Part shown: positions 7,098-15,049 of the stretch, one piece after another | Numbering within the stretch: the first letter of the stretch is position 1 | How the letters are laid out: each line of letters begins with the position of its first letter | NCBI GenBank assembly: GCA_964632945.1 | Contig: CAZWCX010000121.1 | Span: 1-21,019, forward strand | DNA from: CAZWCX01 sp964632945 | GTDB lineage: Bacteria; Planctomycetota; MHYJ01; WSZJ01; CAZWCX01 | Direction: 5' to 3' | Length of the DNA stretch: 21,019 nt | The notes under the pieces: model-generated | What the model was told of the DNA's origin: nothing | What the model saw: only the letters and a program-made list of their open reading frames with translations | Databases searched by the model: none | Made by a program: the position numbers and the translations under genes

Positions 7098-9881
7098 ATG
7101 GAATCGACATCGAACCTGGGCCCGGGCAGGCGCATTCGTAGCGCGCGGTTCGGCATCGGCACCGTCGAGATCGACAAGGGTGCGACGGTCATCGTGCGCT
7201 TTGACCACGGGATCGAGGAGTGCGAGCGCCAGTCCTTGACGCCCATCCGGTCAGTCGAGGAGTGCCTTCTCAGAAGCGACTGGGACTCTCCGCTTCCGGT
7301 GGCAACTCGGGCGCTGGGCTCCGCCATCGTGTCAGTCAATGACGCATGGGGCGTGTTCTCGCGTTCCCGGATTGCCTTGCTCCCGCATCAGCTTTGGGTC
7401 TGTCGCCGCGTCCTTTCAACCTGGCCCGCGCGGTGGCTCGTCGCAGACGACGTTGGCCTCGGCAAGACCATCGAGGCCGGCCTGATCCTGTGGCCTCTGC
7501 TCTCGAAGGGCCTCGTTCGTCGTCTTCTGATCGTGTGCCCAGCGTCGCTGATCGAGCAGTGGCAGTACCGCCTGCGCACCATGTTCGACATCCGTATCGC
7601 CCGATACGTCACGGAAGCCGACTCAGAGCGCAGCGACTTCTGGAGCACCCACAGCAACGTGGCCGCGTCCTTGGAAACGCTGCGCCTCGACCATAGAGGC
7701 CGGCATCAGCGACTCTTCGAGAGCCCACCGTGGGACCTCCTGATCGTGGATGAGGCGCACCACGTGAACGCGGACGAGGAGGCTGGCCCGACACTCGGCT
7801 ACAAACTCGCCCAGCGGCTAGTCGAAGAGAAGAAGGTAGCGTCCATGATCTTCTTCACCGGGACGCCACATCGCGGGAAGAACTTCGGGTTTTTGGCCAT
7901 GTTGCGCCTTCTGCGGCCCGACCTTTTCAACCCTCGCGAGCCGCTCTCGCGACAGCTGCCTCGCTTGCGGGAGGCCGTGATTCGGAACAACAAGCAGAGC
8001 GTCACAGACTTGCGCGGCCAGCGGCTGTTCCAGCCTCCCTCGGTGACGTCCCAGACCTACGCCTACTCGCCTGAAGAGGCTCGCTTCTATGAAATGCTGA
8101 CGGAGTTCATCCTGACTGGCAAGGCATATGCCTCCACCTTGGGGGTCTCCGACCGGCGGCTCGTAATCCTCGTCTTGATCGCGATGCAGAAGATAGCTTC
8201 CAGTTCTGTCGCAGCCATTCGGCGTGCGCTCCGGGGGAGGCTCGAGCGTCTCGTCGCACAGAGGCAGCAGATTGAGGAGGCGAAGCGACGCCTCAACGAG
8301 CACCTCGAACGGCTGGGGACCGAGTACACAACCCTGGAGAGCGCTGGCCGCGATGACGAGCTCAGCCGCCTTGAGGAAGAACTGCTGTCGCTGGCGACCG
8401 GAGTGCAGCTCATGGAAGACGAGGAGCCGCGGCTCCGCGAACTGCTCGCTGCCGCGGAGCGCGTCCAGCAGGAGACCAAGATCGAGAAGATCCTGTCCCT
8501 TTTGGAGTCTCGCTTCCCTGGTCGGTCGGTGCTGTTCTTCACGGAGTACAAGGCGACGCAGTCCCTTCTAATGTCCGAGCTGATGCGCCGGTTCGGTGAC
8601 GGGTGTGTAACGTTCATCAACGGGGACGATAGGGCGGACGATGTGGTCCATCGCGATGGGCAGGCACGCAGCATACGCCAGACGCGTGAGGATGCGGCTG
8701 ATCTGTTCAACGAAGGTCGGGTGCAATTCCTCATCTCGACCGAAGCGGGGGGAGAAGGGATCGACCTTCAGGAGCATTGCCACTCGCTGATCCACGTCGA
8801 CCTGCCATGGAACCCGATGCGCCTGCACCAACGGGTGGGGCGTCTGAATCGATATGGTCAGAAGGAACAGGTGGAGGTCTTGACGCTGCGCAACCCAGAT
8901 ACGGTGGAGGCGCGGATCTGGGAGAAGCTGAACCAGAAGATCGAGAACATCAGCCGGGCGTTTGGGCACGTGATGGACGAGACCGAGGACCTCTTGCAGA
9001 TGGTACTCGGAATGACGTCGCCGGCTCTGTTCCGCGAGCTGTTTGTCGAGGCGCCGCAAGTACCGGCGGAATCGCTGGCCGCGTGGTTTGACCAGAAGAC
9101 GGCGACGTTCGGAGGACGTGACGTAATTGAGACGGTCAAGGAAATCGTAGGGAACTGTGACCGGTTCGATTACCAGACAGTTGGCAAGGACGTGCCCCCC
9201 GTCGACCTCCCCGACCTGCGGGCCTTCGTGGAGGCGATGCTCGTGCAGAACCGCCGGCGCCCACGGCGAGGCGAGGATGGATCGTTGACCTTCAGAACAC
9301 CCGAAGCATGGTTGCGAGAGGTGGGCGTCCGCACCTCCTACGAGGGGCTTGTCTTCGACCGAACGGTGCGCGGGAAAGATGCTGTGCAGCGCGTCCTCGG
9401 TGTCGGGCACAAGATTGTCGACCAGGCACTGCGTCAGGCGCTCGAGGAGTCGGCGTGCGTGGCGAGCGTGACTAGCTCGGCGCTGCGGCGTCCCACCGTC
9501 ATCGCTCGCGTGATCGATCGCGTGACGGGGGCGGAGGGACCGGTTCGAAGTGTCGTGGTCGGCGCGGAGAAGTCCGACCAGACGGGCGAGTGGACGGCGC
9601 TACGAGACTGGGAAGTTGTGCGACGGCTGAACGAGGTTGTCGGGAACGTTGCCGCGCTCCGCAGGTCTTGCGCTCCGCCAGAGGATCGCGTATCGGTGAA
9701 GGGGGCCGTGGACGCCGCGGTAGCCTTGATCGAGCGTGAGTTCTCCAAGCTGAATGTCAGCTTCCGCGTGCCATCCGTCGAGACGGTTGCTGTGCTCTGG
9801 CCTGGAGTCGAGGGCACGGGCACGCCTCAACAGGGTGAACCGGCGGGGGCGGGATCGGATTCGATGGAGGACCTGGAATGA
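7098..9881 (+). CDS. SNF2/RapA-type DEAH helicase, DrmD-like
   Basis: A 927-aa superfamily 2 ATPase of the SNF2/RapA group. The N-terminus (about residues 8-50, GPGRRIRSARFGIGTV onward) resembles the small Tudor-like beta barrel found in the UvrD/PcrA C-terminus. Walker A is DDVGLGKT (117-124), Walker B is DEAHH (218-222), and motif III is GTPHRGK. Motif V is STEAGGEGIDLQ (from 547) and motif VI is HQRVGRLNRYGQ (577-588), so both RecA lobes are complete. A long charged, Leu/Glu/Arg-rich segment (about residues 370-460) between the lobes is probably a coiled coil. The C-terminal 250 residues are unassigned. ATG 7098 lies 6 bp past the stop of the giant gene and has only a weak ribosome-binding site, which suggests translational coupling. 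The closest family I can name is DrmD, the SNF2-like helicase of DISARM phage defence, but no drmA, drmB, drmC or methylase gene is visible. Role inferred: ATP-driven translocation on nucleic acid, feeding or controlled by the GHKL protein. Confidence 0.9.
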   Translation: MESTSNLGPGRRIRSARFGIGTVEIDKGATVIVRFDHGIEECERQSLTPIRSVEECLLRSDWDSPLPVATRALGSAIVSVNDAWGVFSRSRIALLPHQLWVCRRVLSTWPARWLVADDVGLGKTIEAGLILWPLLSKGLVRRLLIVCPASLIEQWQYRLRTMFDIRIARYVTEADSERSDFWSTHSNVAASLETLRLDHRGRHQRLFESPPWDLLIVDEAHHVNADEEAGPTLGYKLAQRLVEEKKVASMIFFTGTPHRGKNFGFLAMLRLLRPDLFNPREPLSRQLPRLREAVIRNNKQSVTDLRGQRLFQPPSVTSQTYAYSPEEARFYEMLTEFILTGKAYASTLGVSDRRLVILVLIAMQKIASSSVAAIRRALRGRLERLVAQRQQIEEAKRRLNEHLERLGTEYTTLESAGRDDELSRLEEELLSLATGVQLMEDEEPRLRELLAAAERVQQETKIEKILSLLESRFPGRSVLFFTEYKATQSLLMSELMRRFGDGCVTFINGDDRADDVVHRDGQARSIRQTREDAADLFNEGRVQFLISTEAGGEGIDLQEHCHSLIHVDLPWNPMRLHQRVGRLNRYGQKEQVEVLTLRNPDTVEARIWEKLNQKIENISRAFGHVMDETEDLLQMVLGMTSPALFRELFVEAPQVPAESLAAWFDQKTATFGGRDVIETVKEIVGNCDRFDYQTVGKDVPPVDLPDLRAFVEAMLVQNRRRPRRGEDGSLTFRTPEAWLREVGVRTSYEGLVFDRTVRGKDAVQRVLGVGHKIVDQALRQALEESACVASVTSSALRRPTVIARVIDRVTGAEGPVRSVVVGAEKSDQTGEWTALRDWEVVRRLNEVVGNVAALRRSCAPPEDRVSVKGAVDAAVALIEREFSKLNVSFRVPSVETVAVLWPGVEGTGTPQQGEPAGAGSDSMEDLE

Positions 9882-9889
9882 CCCGTTAA
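9866..9889 (+). other. Ribosome-binding site plus ATGA start with aborted 3-codon frame
   Basis: GGAGG at 9866-9870 is followed after 7 nt by ATG at 9878, which overlaps the helicase TGA (ATGA, 9878-9881). This is the usual layout of a coupled next gene in an operon. The frame, however, reads Met-Thr-Arg and stops at TAA (9887-9889). Beyond that stop the same frame stays open for about 30 codons to a TGA near 9974. Either a third gene has been lost or broken here, or the arrangement is chance: GGAGG also encodes part of the helicase tail. Confidence 0.4.
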
Positions 9890-9907
9890 GCCCGGCGGGA
9901 GCGTTCT

Positions 9908-9960
9908 CGGTTTACGCACGGTGGGTTTTCGAGCGTCGGCATTCTCGTTCGTGTAAACCG
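9908..9960. repeat. Inverted repeat with CGGTTTAC / GTAAACCG ends
   Basis: CGGTTTAC (9908-9915) and GTAAACCG (9953-9960) are perfect 8-bp inverted copies separated by 37 bases; the next few inner bases match only partly. It starts 27 bp after the helicase stop, at the edge of the lower-GC segment. It could be the remnant of a small mobile element or integration site, or a long-looped transcript hairpin. There is no T-tract, so it is not a classical intrinsic terminator. Confidence 0.45.
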
Positions 9961-10066
9961 GTCTGGCGCTCCGTGATGGCAAGTCCTTGAGCAGCAGGGC
10001 ATACTGGCGTGGCGCCGAAGCTCGGCCCGGTTCGTAATCCGGCACGCTTGGGGAGCCAAACATCAA

Positions 10067-10124
10067 ACCGCCGCACCCCGGCGGTCCCCGTTTCATGGCG
10101 GCCCCGGCGGCCAACCCGCCGGGG
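10067..10124. terminator. Two adjacent GC hairpins, possible terminator for the helicase operon
   Basis: Hairpin 1 is ACCGCCG (10067-10073), loop CACCC, CGGCGGT (10079-10085). Hairpin 2 is CCCCGGCGG (10102-10110), loop CCAAC, CCGCCGGGG (10116-10124). Both stems are perfect and almost pure G/C. Neither is followed by a proper T-run; short runs (GTTTC, TGTTT) come after a few bases. They lie 185-240 bp downstream of the helicase and may end or slow its transcript. In DNA of this composition such hairpins also arise by chance. Confidence 0.35.
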
Positions 10125-10145
10125 TCGCGCTGTTTCCGGCCACCC

Positions 10146-10175
10146 GCAAGGCCCCCCACCCCGCGCGGGGGTTGC
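10146..10175. repeat. GC hairpin containing the palindrome CCCCGCGCGGGG
   Basis: CCCCGCGCGGGG (10159-10170) is a perfect 12-bp palindrome. A longer imperfect pairing uses GCAA (10146-10149) with TTGC (10172-10175) and the C-run 10152-10157 with the G-run 10167-10171. No function is evident. It follows two other hairpins in the same intergenic stretch. Confidence 0.3.
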
Positions 10176-10411
10176 CGGTTCTCTGCGGCGCTTCCGCCCG
10201 TGAAACCGCAGACCCCGGCCGTCCCCCCACCGTCGCCGTCTCGTCCGCCGTCCGACCTGTCGATCCGAATCCGTGCCGGCAACCTCCCAAACGTACCGGG
10301 AGGGGATCGAGCGCGGGAGCACCGGACCCGGGAGATCTCACGGTCGCCGGCCGGGAATCCGGAGGGTCGCGGATCAGCGGGAATTCCGCGGCGCGCGGAG
10401 ATCGATTGGGA

Positions 10412-10440
10412 TTGCCGACTGCGGCACGCGCTCCTACAAT
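10412..10440 (+). promoter_or_regulatory. Sigma70-type promoter for the M16 peptidase
   Basis: TTGCCG (10412-10417) and TACAAT (10435-10440) are separated by exactly 17 bp. Transcription would begin near 10447 and leave a leader of about 58 nt before ATG 10505. No other strong pair was seen in the intergenic region. Confidence 0.65.
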
Positions 10441-10504
10441 CCGAGCCTCTCCCCTGCCGAGCGCGTCGATCCGGCCGGCCCCGTGACCCCTGTGAGGCCT
10501 TCCC

Positions 10505-13321
10505 ATGAAGATCTCCCCCGCTCCCGTGGCGCTCCGCGTTTTTTCCGCCGCCCTGTTCGCGGCCGGCGCCGTCTCCGCGTTCGCGGACGGGACGGAGGCC
10601 CAGCCGCGCAAGGGGGTGACGGTCGAGGGGATCACCGAGTACACGCTCGCCAACGGGCTGCGCGTCCTGCTCTTCCCGGACGCGTCGAAGCCGACCGTGA
10701 CGGTCAACGCCACCTACCTCGTCGGCTCCCGCCACGAGGGGTACGGCGAGTCCGGGATGGCCCATCTCCTGGAGCATCTGCTGTTCAAGGGGACGCCGCG
10801 GCACCCCAGGATCTGGCAGGAACTCCGCGATCACGGCGCCCGGTTCAACGGCACGACCTCGGTGGACCGGACGAACTACTTCGAGACGCTGCCCGCCACC
10901 GAGGAGAACCTCGAGTTCGCCCTCGACCTGGAGGCCGACCGGATGGTCAACAGCTTCGTGTCGGCCGAGGACCTGCAATCCGAGTTCTCGGTGGTCCGGA
11001 ACGAATTCGAGATGGGCGAAAACGAACCGCTGCGCGTCCTTTCGCAGCGCGTCCAATCCACGGCCTACCTGTGGCACAACTACGGCAAGTCGACCATCGG
11101 CTCGCGCGAGGACATCGAACGCGTGCCGATCGAGCGGCTGCAGGCCTTCTACCGGAACTACTACCAGCCGGACAACTGCATCCTCGTGGTAGCGGGGAAG
11201 TTCGACGAGGCCCGGACGTTGGCGCGGATCGTCGCGCTGTTCGGCCCGATTCCGAAGCCCACGCGGACCCTCGAACGCACCTACACGTGGGAGCCGACGC
11301 AGGACGGCGAACGCGAGGTCGTGCTGCGCCGGGTCGGCGACATGCAGGCGCTGATCGTGGCCTACCACGTGTGCGCCGCCGCGCATCCCGACTCCGAGCC
11401 TTTGCAGGTTTTGGCGGACGCGCTGGATGCCGACGAGACCGGACGACTCGTGCAGGCCCTGGTCACGCCCGGACTGGCGACGCGGGTGAGCGCCCGGGTC
11501 GACAACGGGTATGACCCCGGGCTGCTCGAGATCCAGGTGCAGGCGCGGCTCGACCAGTCGATGGCCGAGATCCGCAAGCGGCTGCTGGAGACGCTCGACG
11601 GTCTCGGCCGGACGGTGTTCACCGCGGAGGAGGTGGCCCGGTCGAGGCGGGCCACGGCGCGGCAGTTCGACCGCCTGATGGCCGATCCCGACCGGGTCGG
11701 CGTGATGCTGACCGAGGCGGCGGCCAGCGGGGACTGGCGGCTGCTTTTCCTCCACCGTGACCGGATGGCGAAGGTGACGCCGGAAGACGTCGCGCGCGTC
11801 GCGGCGCACTACCTGAAACCCTCCAATCGCACGATCGGCGTCTTCCTGCCCGACCCGGCGCCGGACCGGGTGGTGATTCCGCCCACGCCCGACGTCGCCG
11901 AGCTGGTTCGCGAGGTCCGCGGGGGCGCGGCGATGACCGCGGGCGACGCCTTCGAGGCCACCTACGCCGCGGTCGAGGCGGGAACGGCCCGTTCGACCCT
12001 CCCCGTCGGGATGAAGCTGGCGCTGCTTCCGCGCAAGACGCGCAACGAGCAGGTGAGCGTGTCGATGAATTTCCGGTACGGGTCGGAGGCGGAGCTGACG
12101 GGCAAGACCGAGGCCGCCGCGATGATCGCGCGGATGCTGCCCCGCGGGACGGCGAAGCGCTCCCGCCGGGCGATCCAGGACCGGATCGACGAACTCAAGG
12201 CGCAGCTTTCGGTCGGCGGGGGCGGGGGCGGCGGTCGTGGCTCCCGGCGGGGCGGCGGCGGCGGCGGCACGCCCGGCGTGCTGCCCGTCACCCTCCAGTG
12301 CGGTCGCGCGGATCTGCCCGCGGTGCTCGAACTGGCGGCGGAGATCCTGCGGCAGCCCGCCTTCGCGCCCGAGGAGTTCGAGCAGGCGCGCGCGGAGGTT
12401 CTCGCCTCGCTCGAACAGCGACGGTCCGACCCGATGTCGCTGGCGATGACCGAGTGGCAGCGGCGCCTGCATCCCTGCGAGCCGGGCGACCTTCGCTACG
12501 TCCCCACCGTCGACGAGCAGATCGTGCGGGTGAAGGCCGTGACGCTGGACGAAGTGAAGGCCCTGTACGCGCGCCTGCTCGGGGCCGGCGCGGCGGAGGT
12601 CGCCGCCGTCGGGGACTTCGAGCCGGCCGGGCTGACGGCCGAGCTGACGCGGCATTTCGGCGACTGGAAGAGCGCAGTCCCGTTCGAGCGGATCGAGCGA
12701 CGGTTCCATCCGACCGCGGCCGGCGAGCTCGTCCTGGCAACACCGGACAAGACCAACGCCGTGTATGGCCTCGGGATCGCGATCGAGCTGCGGGACGACG
12801 ATCCCGACTACGCGGCGGTCTTCCTGGCGAACTATCTGCTGGGGGGCAGTTCCAGTTCCCGGCTTCCGAACCGGATCCGGCAGCAGGAGGGGCTCTCCTA
12901 CTCGTGCAGTTCCACGCTGCAGGTCGGGGCGCACGATCGCGCCGGTTCGTTCCTGGCCGCCGGGATCTGCGCGCCGCAGAATGCCGAGCGGGCGCTCGAC
13001 TGCGCCCGCGAGGAGATCGTCCGATTGCTGAAAGACGGGGTCCCGCCCGGGGAGCTCGACGACGCCCGCAAGGCGTATCGCCAGTCGATCGAGTTGCTGC
13101 TGGCCAACGACGGATCGGTCGCGAGCTGGCTGGCTTCCGGGCTCTACACGGGGCGGACCGCGGCTTTCTCCGAGGCGCTGTTGGCCCGCATCGAGACGCT
13201 GACGCCGGAGGAACTGATCGCCGGATTCGCGAAGTACGTGAAGCCGGAGAGTCTCTTCGTCCTGCGCGCCGGCGACTTCGCCAAGGCGGCCGGTGGGGAG
13301 CCGCCCGCGAAGGCGGAGTAG
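10505..13321 (+). CDS. Exported M16 family zinc metallopeptidase (two-domain)
   Basis: A 938-aa protein with a signal-peptide-like N-terminus (basic start, hydrophobic residues about 9-26, Ala-rich cleavage region), so periplasmic or exported. The inverted zinc motif HLLEH (87-91) is followed 76 residues later by Glu167 in VVRNEFE. This matches the pitrilysin pattern HxxEH-x(75)-E; two His and the Glu bind zinc and Glu90 is the catalytic base. The second half (about 500-930) is a second M16-like lobe without the motif, as usual for the non-catalytic domain. Residues 571-588 form an odd glycine-rich insert with two runs of 7 and 6 Gly. The ATG has GAGG (10494-10497) 7 nt upstream and its own promoter. 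The substrate is unknown; M16 enzymes degrade peptides or process exported proteins. It is convergent with the next gene. Confidence 0.93.
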   Translation: MKISPAPVALRVFSAALFAAGAVSAFADGTEAQPRKGVTVEGITEYTLANGLRVLLFPDASKPTVTVNATYLVGSRHEGYGESGMAHLLEHLLFKGTPRHPRIWQELRDHGARFNGTTSVDRTNYFETLPATEENLEFALDLEADRMVNSFVSAEDLQSEFSVVRNEFEMGENEPLRVLSQRVQSTAYLWHNYGKSTIGSREDIERVPIERLQAFYRNYYQPDNCILVVAGKFDEARTLARIVALFGPIPKPTRTLERTYTWEPTQDGEREVVLRRVGDMQALIVAYHVCAAAHPDSEPLQVLADALDADETGRLVQALVTPGLATRVSARVDNGYDPGLLEIQVQARLDQSMAEIRKRLLETLDGLGRTVFTAEEVARSRRATARQFDRLMADPDRVGVMLTEAAASGDWRLLFLHRDRMAKVTPEDVARVAAHYLKPSNRTIGVFLPDPAPDRVVIPPTPDVAELVREVRGGAAMTAGDAFEATYAAVEAGTARSTLPVGMKLALLPRKTRNEQVSVSMNFRYGSEAELTGKTEAAAMIARMLPRGTAKRSRRAIQDRIDELKAQLSVGGGGGGGRGSRRGGGGGGTPGVLPVTLQCGRADLPAVLELAAEILRQPAFAPEEFEQARAEVLASLEQRRSDPMSLAMTEWQRRLHPCEPGDLRYVPTVDEQIVRVKAVTLDEVKALYARLLGAGAAEVAAVGDFEPAGLTAELTRHFGDWKSAVPFERIERRFHPTAAGELVLATPDKTNAVYGLGIAIELRDDDPDYAAVFLANYLLGGSSSSRLPNRIRQQEGLSYSCSSTLQVGAHDRAGSFLAAGICAPQNAERALDCAREEIVRLLKDGVPPGELDDARKAYRQSIELLLANDGSVASWLASGLYTGRTAAFSEALLARIETLTPEELIAGFAKYVKPESLFVLRAGDFAKAAGGEPPAKAE

Positions 13322-13374
13322 CGGGGCGGGGATCGCACGGCGACGGGGGGTGGGCGGAGTCGGTACGAGGCCTG

Positions 13375-13390
13375 CCCCCTTCGGAGGGGG
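13375..13390. terminator. Hairpin between convergent genes, likely shared terminator
   Basis: CCCCCT (13375-13380), loop TCGG, AGGGGG (13385-13390) form a perfect 6-bp stem. Flanking CTG and CAG can extend it with one bulged base. It fills the gap between the M16 stop (13321) and the stop of the minus-strand membrane protein (TGA complement at 13391-13393). It is self-complementary and so could act on both strands. It lacks a U-tract, so termination strength is uncertain. Confidence 0.5.
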
Positions 13391-15004
13391 TCAGTCGCCG
13401 GCGTCGACGCGATAGAACCGGATCTTGTCTTCGCCGAGCACGCCGAGCGGGACGAGGGCCCCGGAATCCAGGAGGAGCTGCCACGCTTCGCGTTCGGCCG
13501 CCCGCAGCATCATCCGCCGTGAGACGGCGACGAAGCCCACGCCGGCGCGAGCGAGCGCGGCGCGATCGGGGAGCGGCATGTCCTCCGGATACGCGAGGAC
13601 GCGCCAGCGCTGATCCGCCGGGGGAAGGGCCGCGATCAGGCGCGCGCGGAACCCGGGGTCCGCGAGCCACTCCCGGCCCCGCGGCCCGTAGCGTTCGACC
13701 AGGAGTTCGGGGACGGCGAGTCGCGGGCCGTACCAGCTGTCGACGAGGACGGTGCTGCCGGGGGGCACGAATTCGTCGAACCGGCGCCCGGCCTCGAGCT
13801 TGAGGTCCGCGCGGGCGAGGCGGGGAACCATTTCCCGCAGGGCGAATCCCGCCGGCACCGCGAACAAGACGCACGCCAGGCCGGCATTCACCGCCCACGT
13901 ACGTTCCGGCCGTGCGCGCAGGAGGCCGGCGGAGGCGTAGGCCAGACACGGCAGGGCGGCGAGGGAGTAGGCGGCCTGCCGGCTTCCGGTCAGGAAGGCG
14001 AGGGTGAGCAGGTATCCGAGGGCCGTGAGCATCGCCCCCGTGGCCACGCTGCGGCGGCCGGGAAAAGAGCCCCACAGGGCCCCGGCGACCCCGGCGAGCC
14101 AGAGCGGGGCACCCTGGACGGCCCACAGCCGCAGCAGGTCGGCGTCCAGCGCATCCCCGGTGGTGACCTGGCGGTGCGCCTGGTAGCGGATGTTGGCCTC
14201 CCAGAACTCCGCGGGGTGGAGCACGATCGGATAGCCGAAGACGACGAGTCCGGCCGCCCCGCCGGCACAGACCGCCGCGACCCGTCGCAGCCGACCCTCG
14301 CCGGGATGGAACCAGGAAGCCCAGGCCGCCGCCAGGGCCAGGCCGAGACCGATCGACATGGTCGAGAACGCCCACGCGACGATCGCCCCCGCGACGAACC
14401 AGCGGCGCGGGTGGTCCGAACGGGCCGCGCCATCGAGGGCCCAGAGCAGCGCGGCCGAGAACCCCAGCAACGCGCCGTGCGGGGTCCCGATCGCGACTCG
14501 CACCATCGACGGAGCGGTGAAGGCGAAGCCGAACGCCAGCGCGCTCCCCCACGCGGGACCGACGTCGCGGGACAGCGCGCGCGCAAGCAGGAGGATGCCG
14601 GCGAAGACGAGGCCCGCCGTCAGAAGTCGCGCGAACACGAAGAACAGGCCTTGGTGGGAGAAGAACCAGACGAGGAAGTCGGGGATGCCGCCGAACGCCC
14701 CGATCGCCCGGCCCGCCACGTACAGAAGGCCGTTGGTCGCGCCCAGGGCGAGCCCGTAAAACGGCCCGGAGGTGAGCCCGGCCCGGGTCAGCCGATGATA
14801 GGCGGCGGCGAGGCCGTCCTGGACGAACTGCTCTTCGTCGAGGATGGCATTGGACTCGGGGTCGTCGAGGACGAGCAGCAGCAGACAGGCGCAGAAGAGG
14901 CCCGCCAGGATCCGGGCAAATCTCCGACCCCGGGCTGAGGAGGGATCGGCGGGGGGAGGGCACGGGGACGGCATGGCGCCATTCTCGGGACGCGCGGCGA
15001 CCAC
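13391..15004 (-). CDS. Multi-spanning membrane protein, GT-C glycosyltransferase-like
   Basis: Up to 537 aa. A first hydrophobic helix (about 31-46) is followed by an acidic loop, LDDPESNAILDEEQF. Many hydrophobic segments then run to about residue 400, and a soluble C-terminal domain of about 140 residues ends the protein. This layout, with acidic residues in the first extracytoplasmic loop, recalls GT-C membrane glycosyltransferases (PMT/ArnT-like, GT39/GT83), which use lipid-linked sugars. I see no decisive catalytic motif, so the family is a suggestion. Two starts are possible: GTG at 15004 or ATG at 14974 (MPSPCPPP); neither has a clear ribosome-binding site, and the ATG is perhaps likelier. 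It lies 216 bp downstream of the histidine kinase on the same strand and could be co-transcribed with it. Confidence 0.75.
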   Translation of the reverse strand: MVAARPENGAMPSPCPPPADPSSARGRRFARILAGLFCACLLLLVLDDPESNAILDEEQFVQDGLAAAYHRLTRAGLTSGPFYGLALGATNGLLYVAGRAIGAFGGIPDFLVWFFSHQGLFFVFARLLTAGLVFAGILLLARALSRDVGPAWGSALAFGFAFTAPSMVRVAIGTPHGALLGFSAALLWALDGAARSDHPRRWFVAGAIVAWAFSTMSIGLGLALAAAWASWFHPGEGRLRRVAAVCAGGAAGLVVFGYPIVLHPAEFWEANIRYQAHRQVTTGDALDADLLRLWAVQGAPLWLAGVAGALWGSFPGRRSVATGAMLTALGYLLTLAFLTGSRQAAYSLAALPCLAYASAGLLRARPERTWAVNAGLACVLFAVPAGFALREMVPRLARADLKLEAGRRFDEFVPPGSTVLVDSWYGPRLAVPELLVERYGPRGREWLADPGFRARLIAALPPADQRWRVLAYPEDMPLPDRAALARAGVGFVAVSRRMMLRAAEREAWQLLLDSGALVPLGVLGEDKIRFYRVDAGD

Positions 15005-15049
15005 GTCAAGCGGGACGAGGCCGAGCGCGGCGGGCTTCGCCTTTCCCCA

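Larger units (their letters stand above)
9882..10504. other. Gene-free junction between the helicase operon and the M16 gene
   Basis: I see no convincing gene in these 623 bases. Open frames crossing it are Arg/Pro/Ala/Gly-rich, as expected of GC-rich non-coding DNA. In order, it holds an aborted start, an inverted repeat (9908-9960), a group of GC hairpins (10067-10175) and a sigma70-type promoter (10412-10440). Composition rises from operon-like to the higher GC of the downstream genes near 9990-10060, so a junction is plausible here. No integrase, direct repeat or tRNA was found to mark it. Confidence 0.6.

Noticed and set aside
7098..9881. Assigning the helicase as a true DISARM drmD
   Set aside because: The similarity is at motif level only, and no other DISARM component is visible in the window.
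10026..10044. A tRNA T-arm-like motif, CCGG-TTCGTAAT-CCGG
   Set aside because: The loop has one base too many and no acceptor, anticodon or D arm can be built around it, so it supports neither a tRNA nor a tRNA attachment fragment.
9827..12934. A 1035-codon open frame on the minus strand opposite the M16 peptidase
   Set aside because: It lies antisense to a gene with an intact zinc motif, and its product is Arg/Gly/Pro-rich low-complexity sequence.
12288..14963. An 891-codon minus-strand frame overlapping both the M16 and membrane protein genes
   Set aside because: It crosses the convergent gene boundary, is extremely Arg/Pro-rich and is out of frame with the hydrophobic membrane protein frame.
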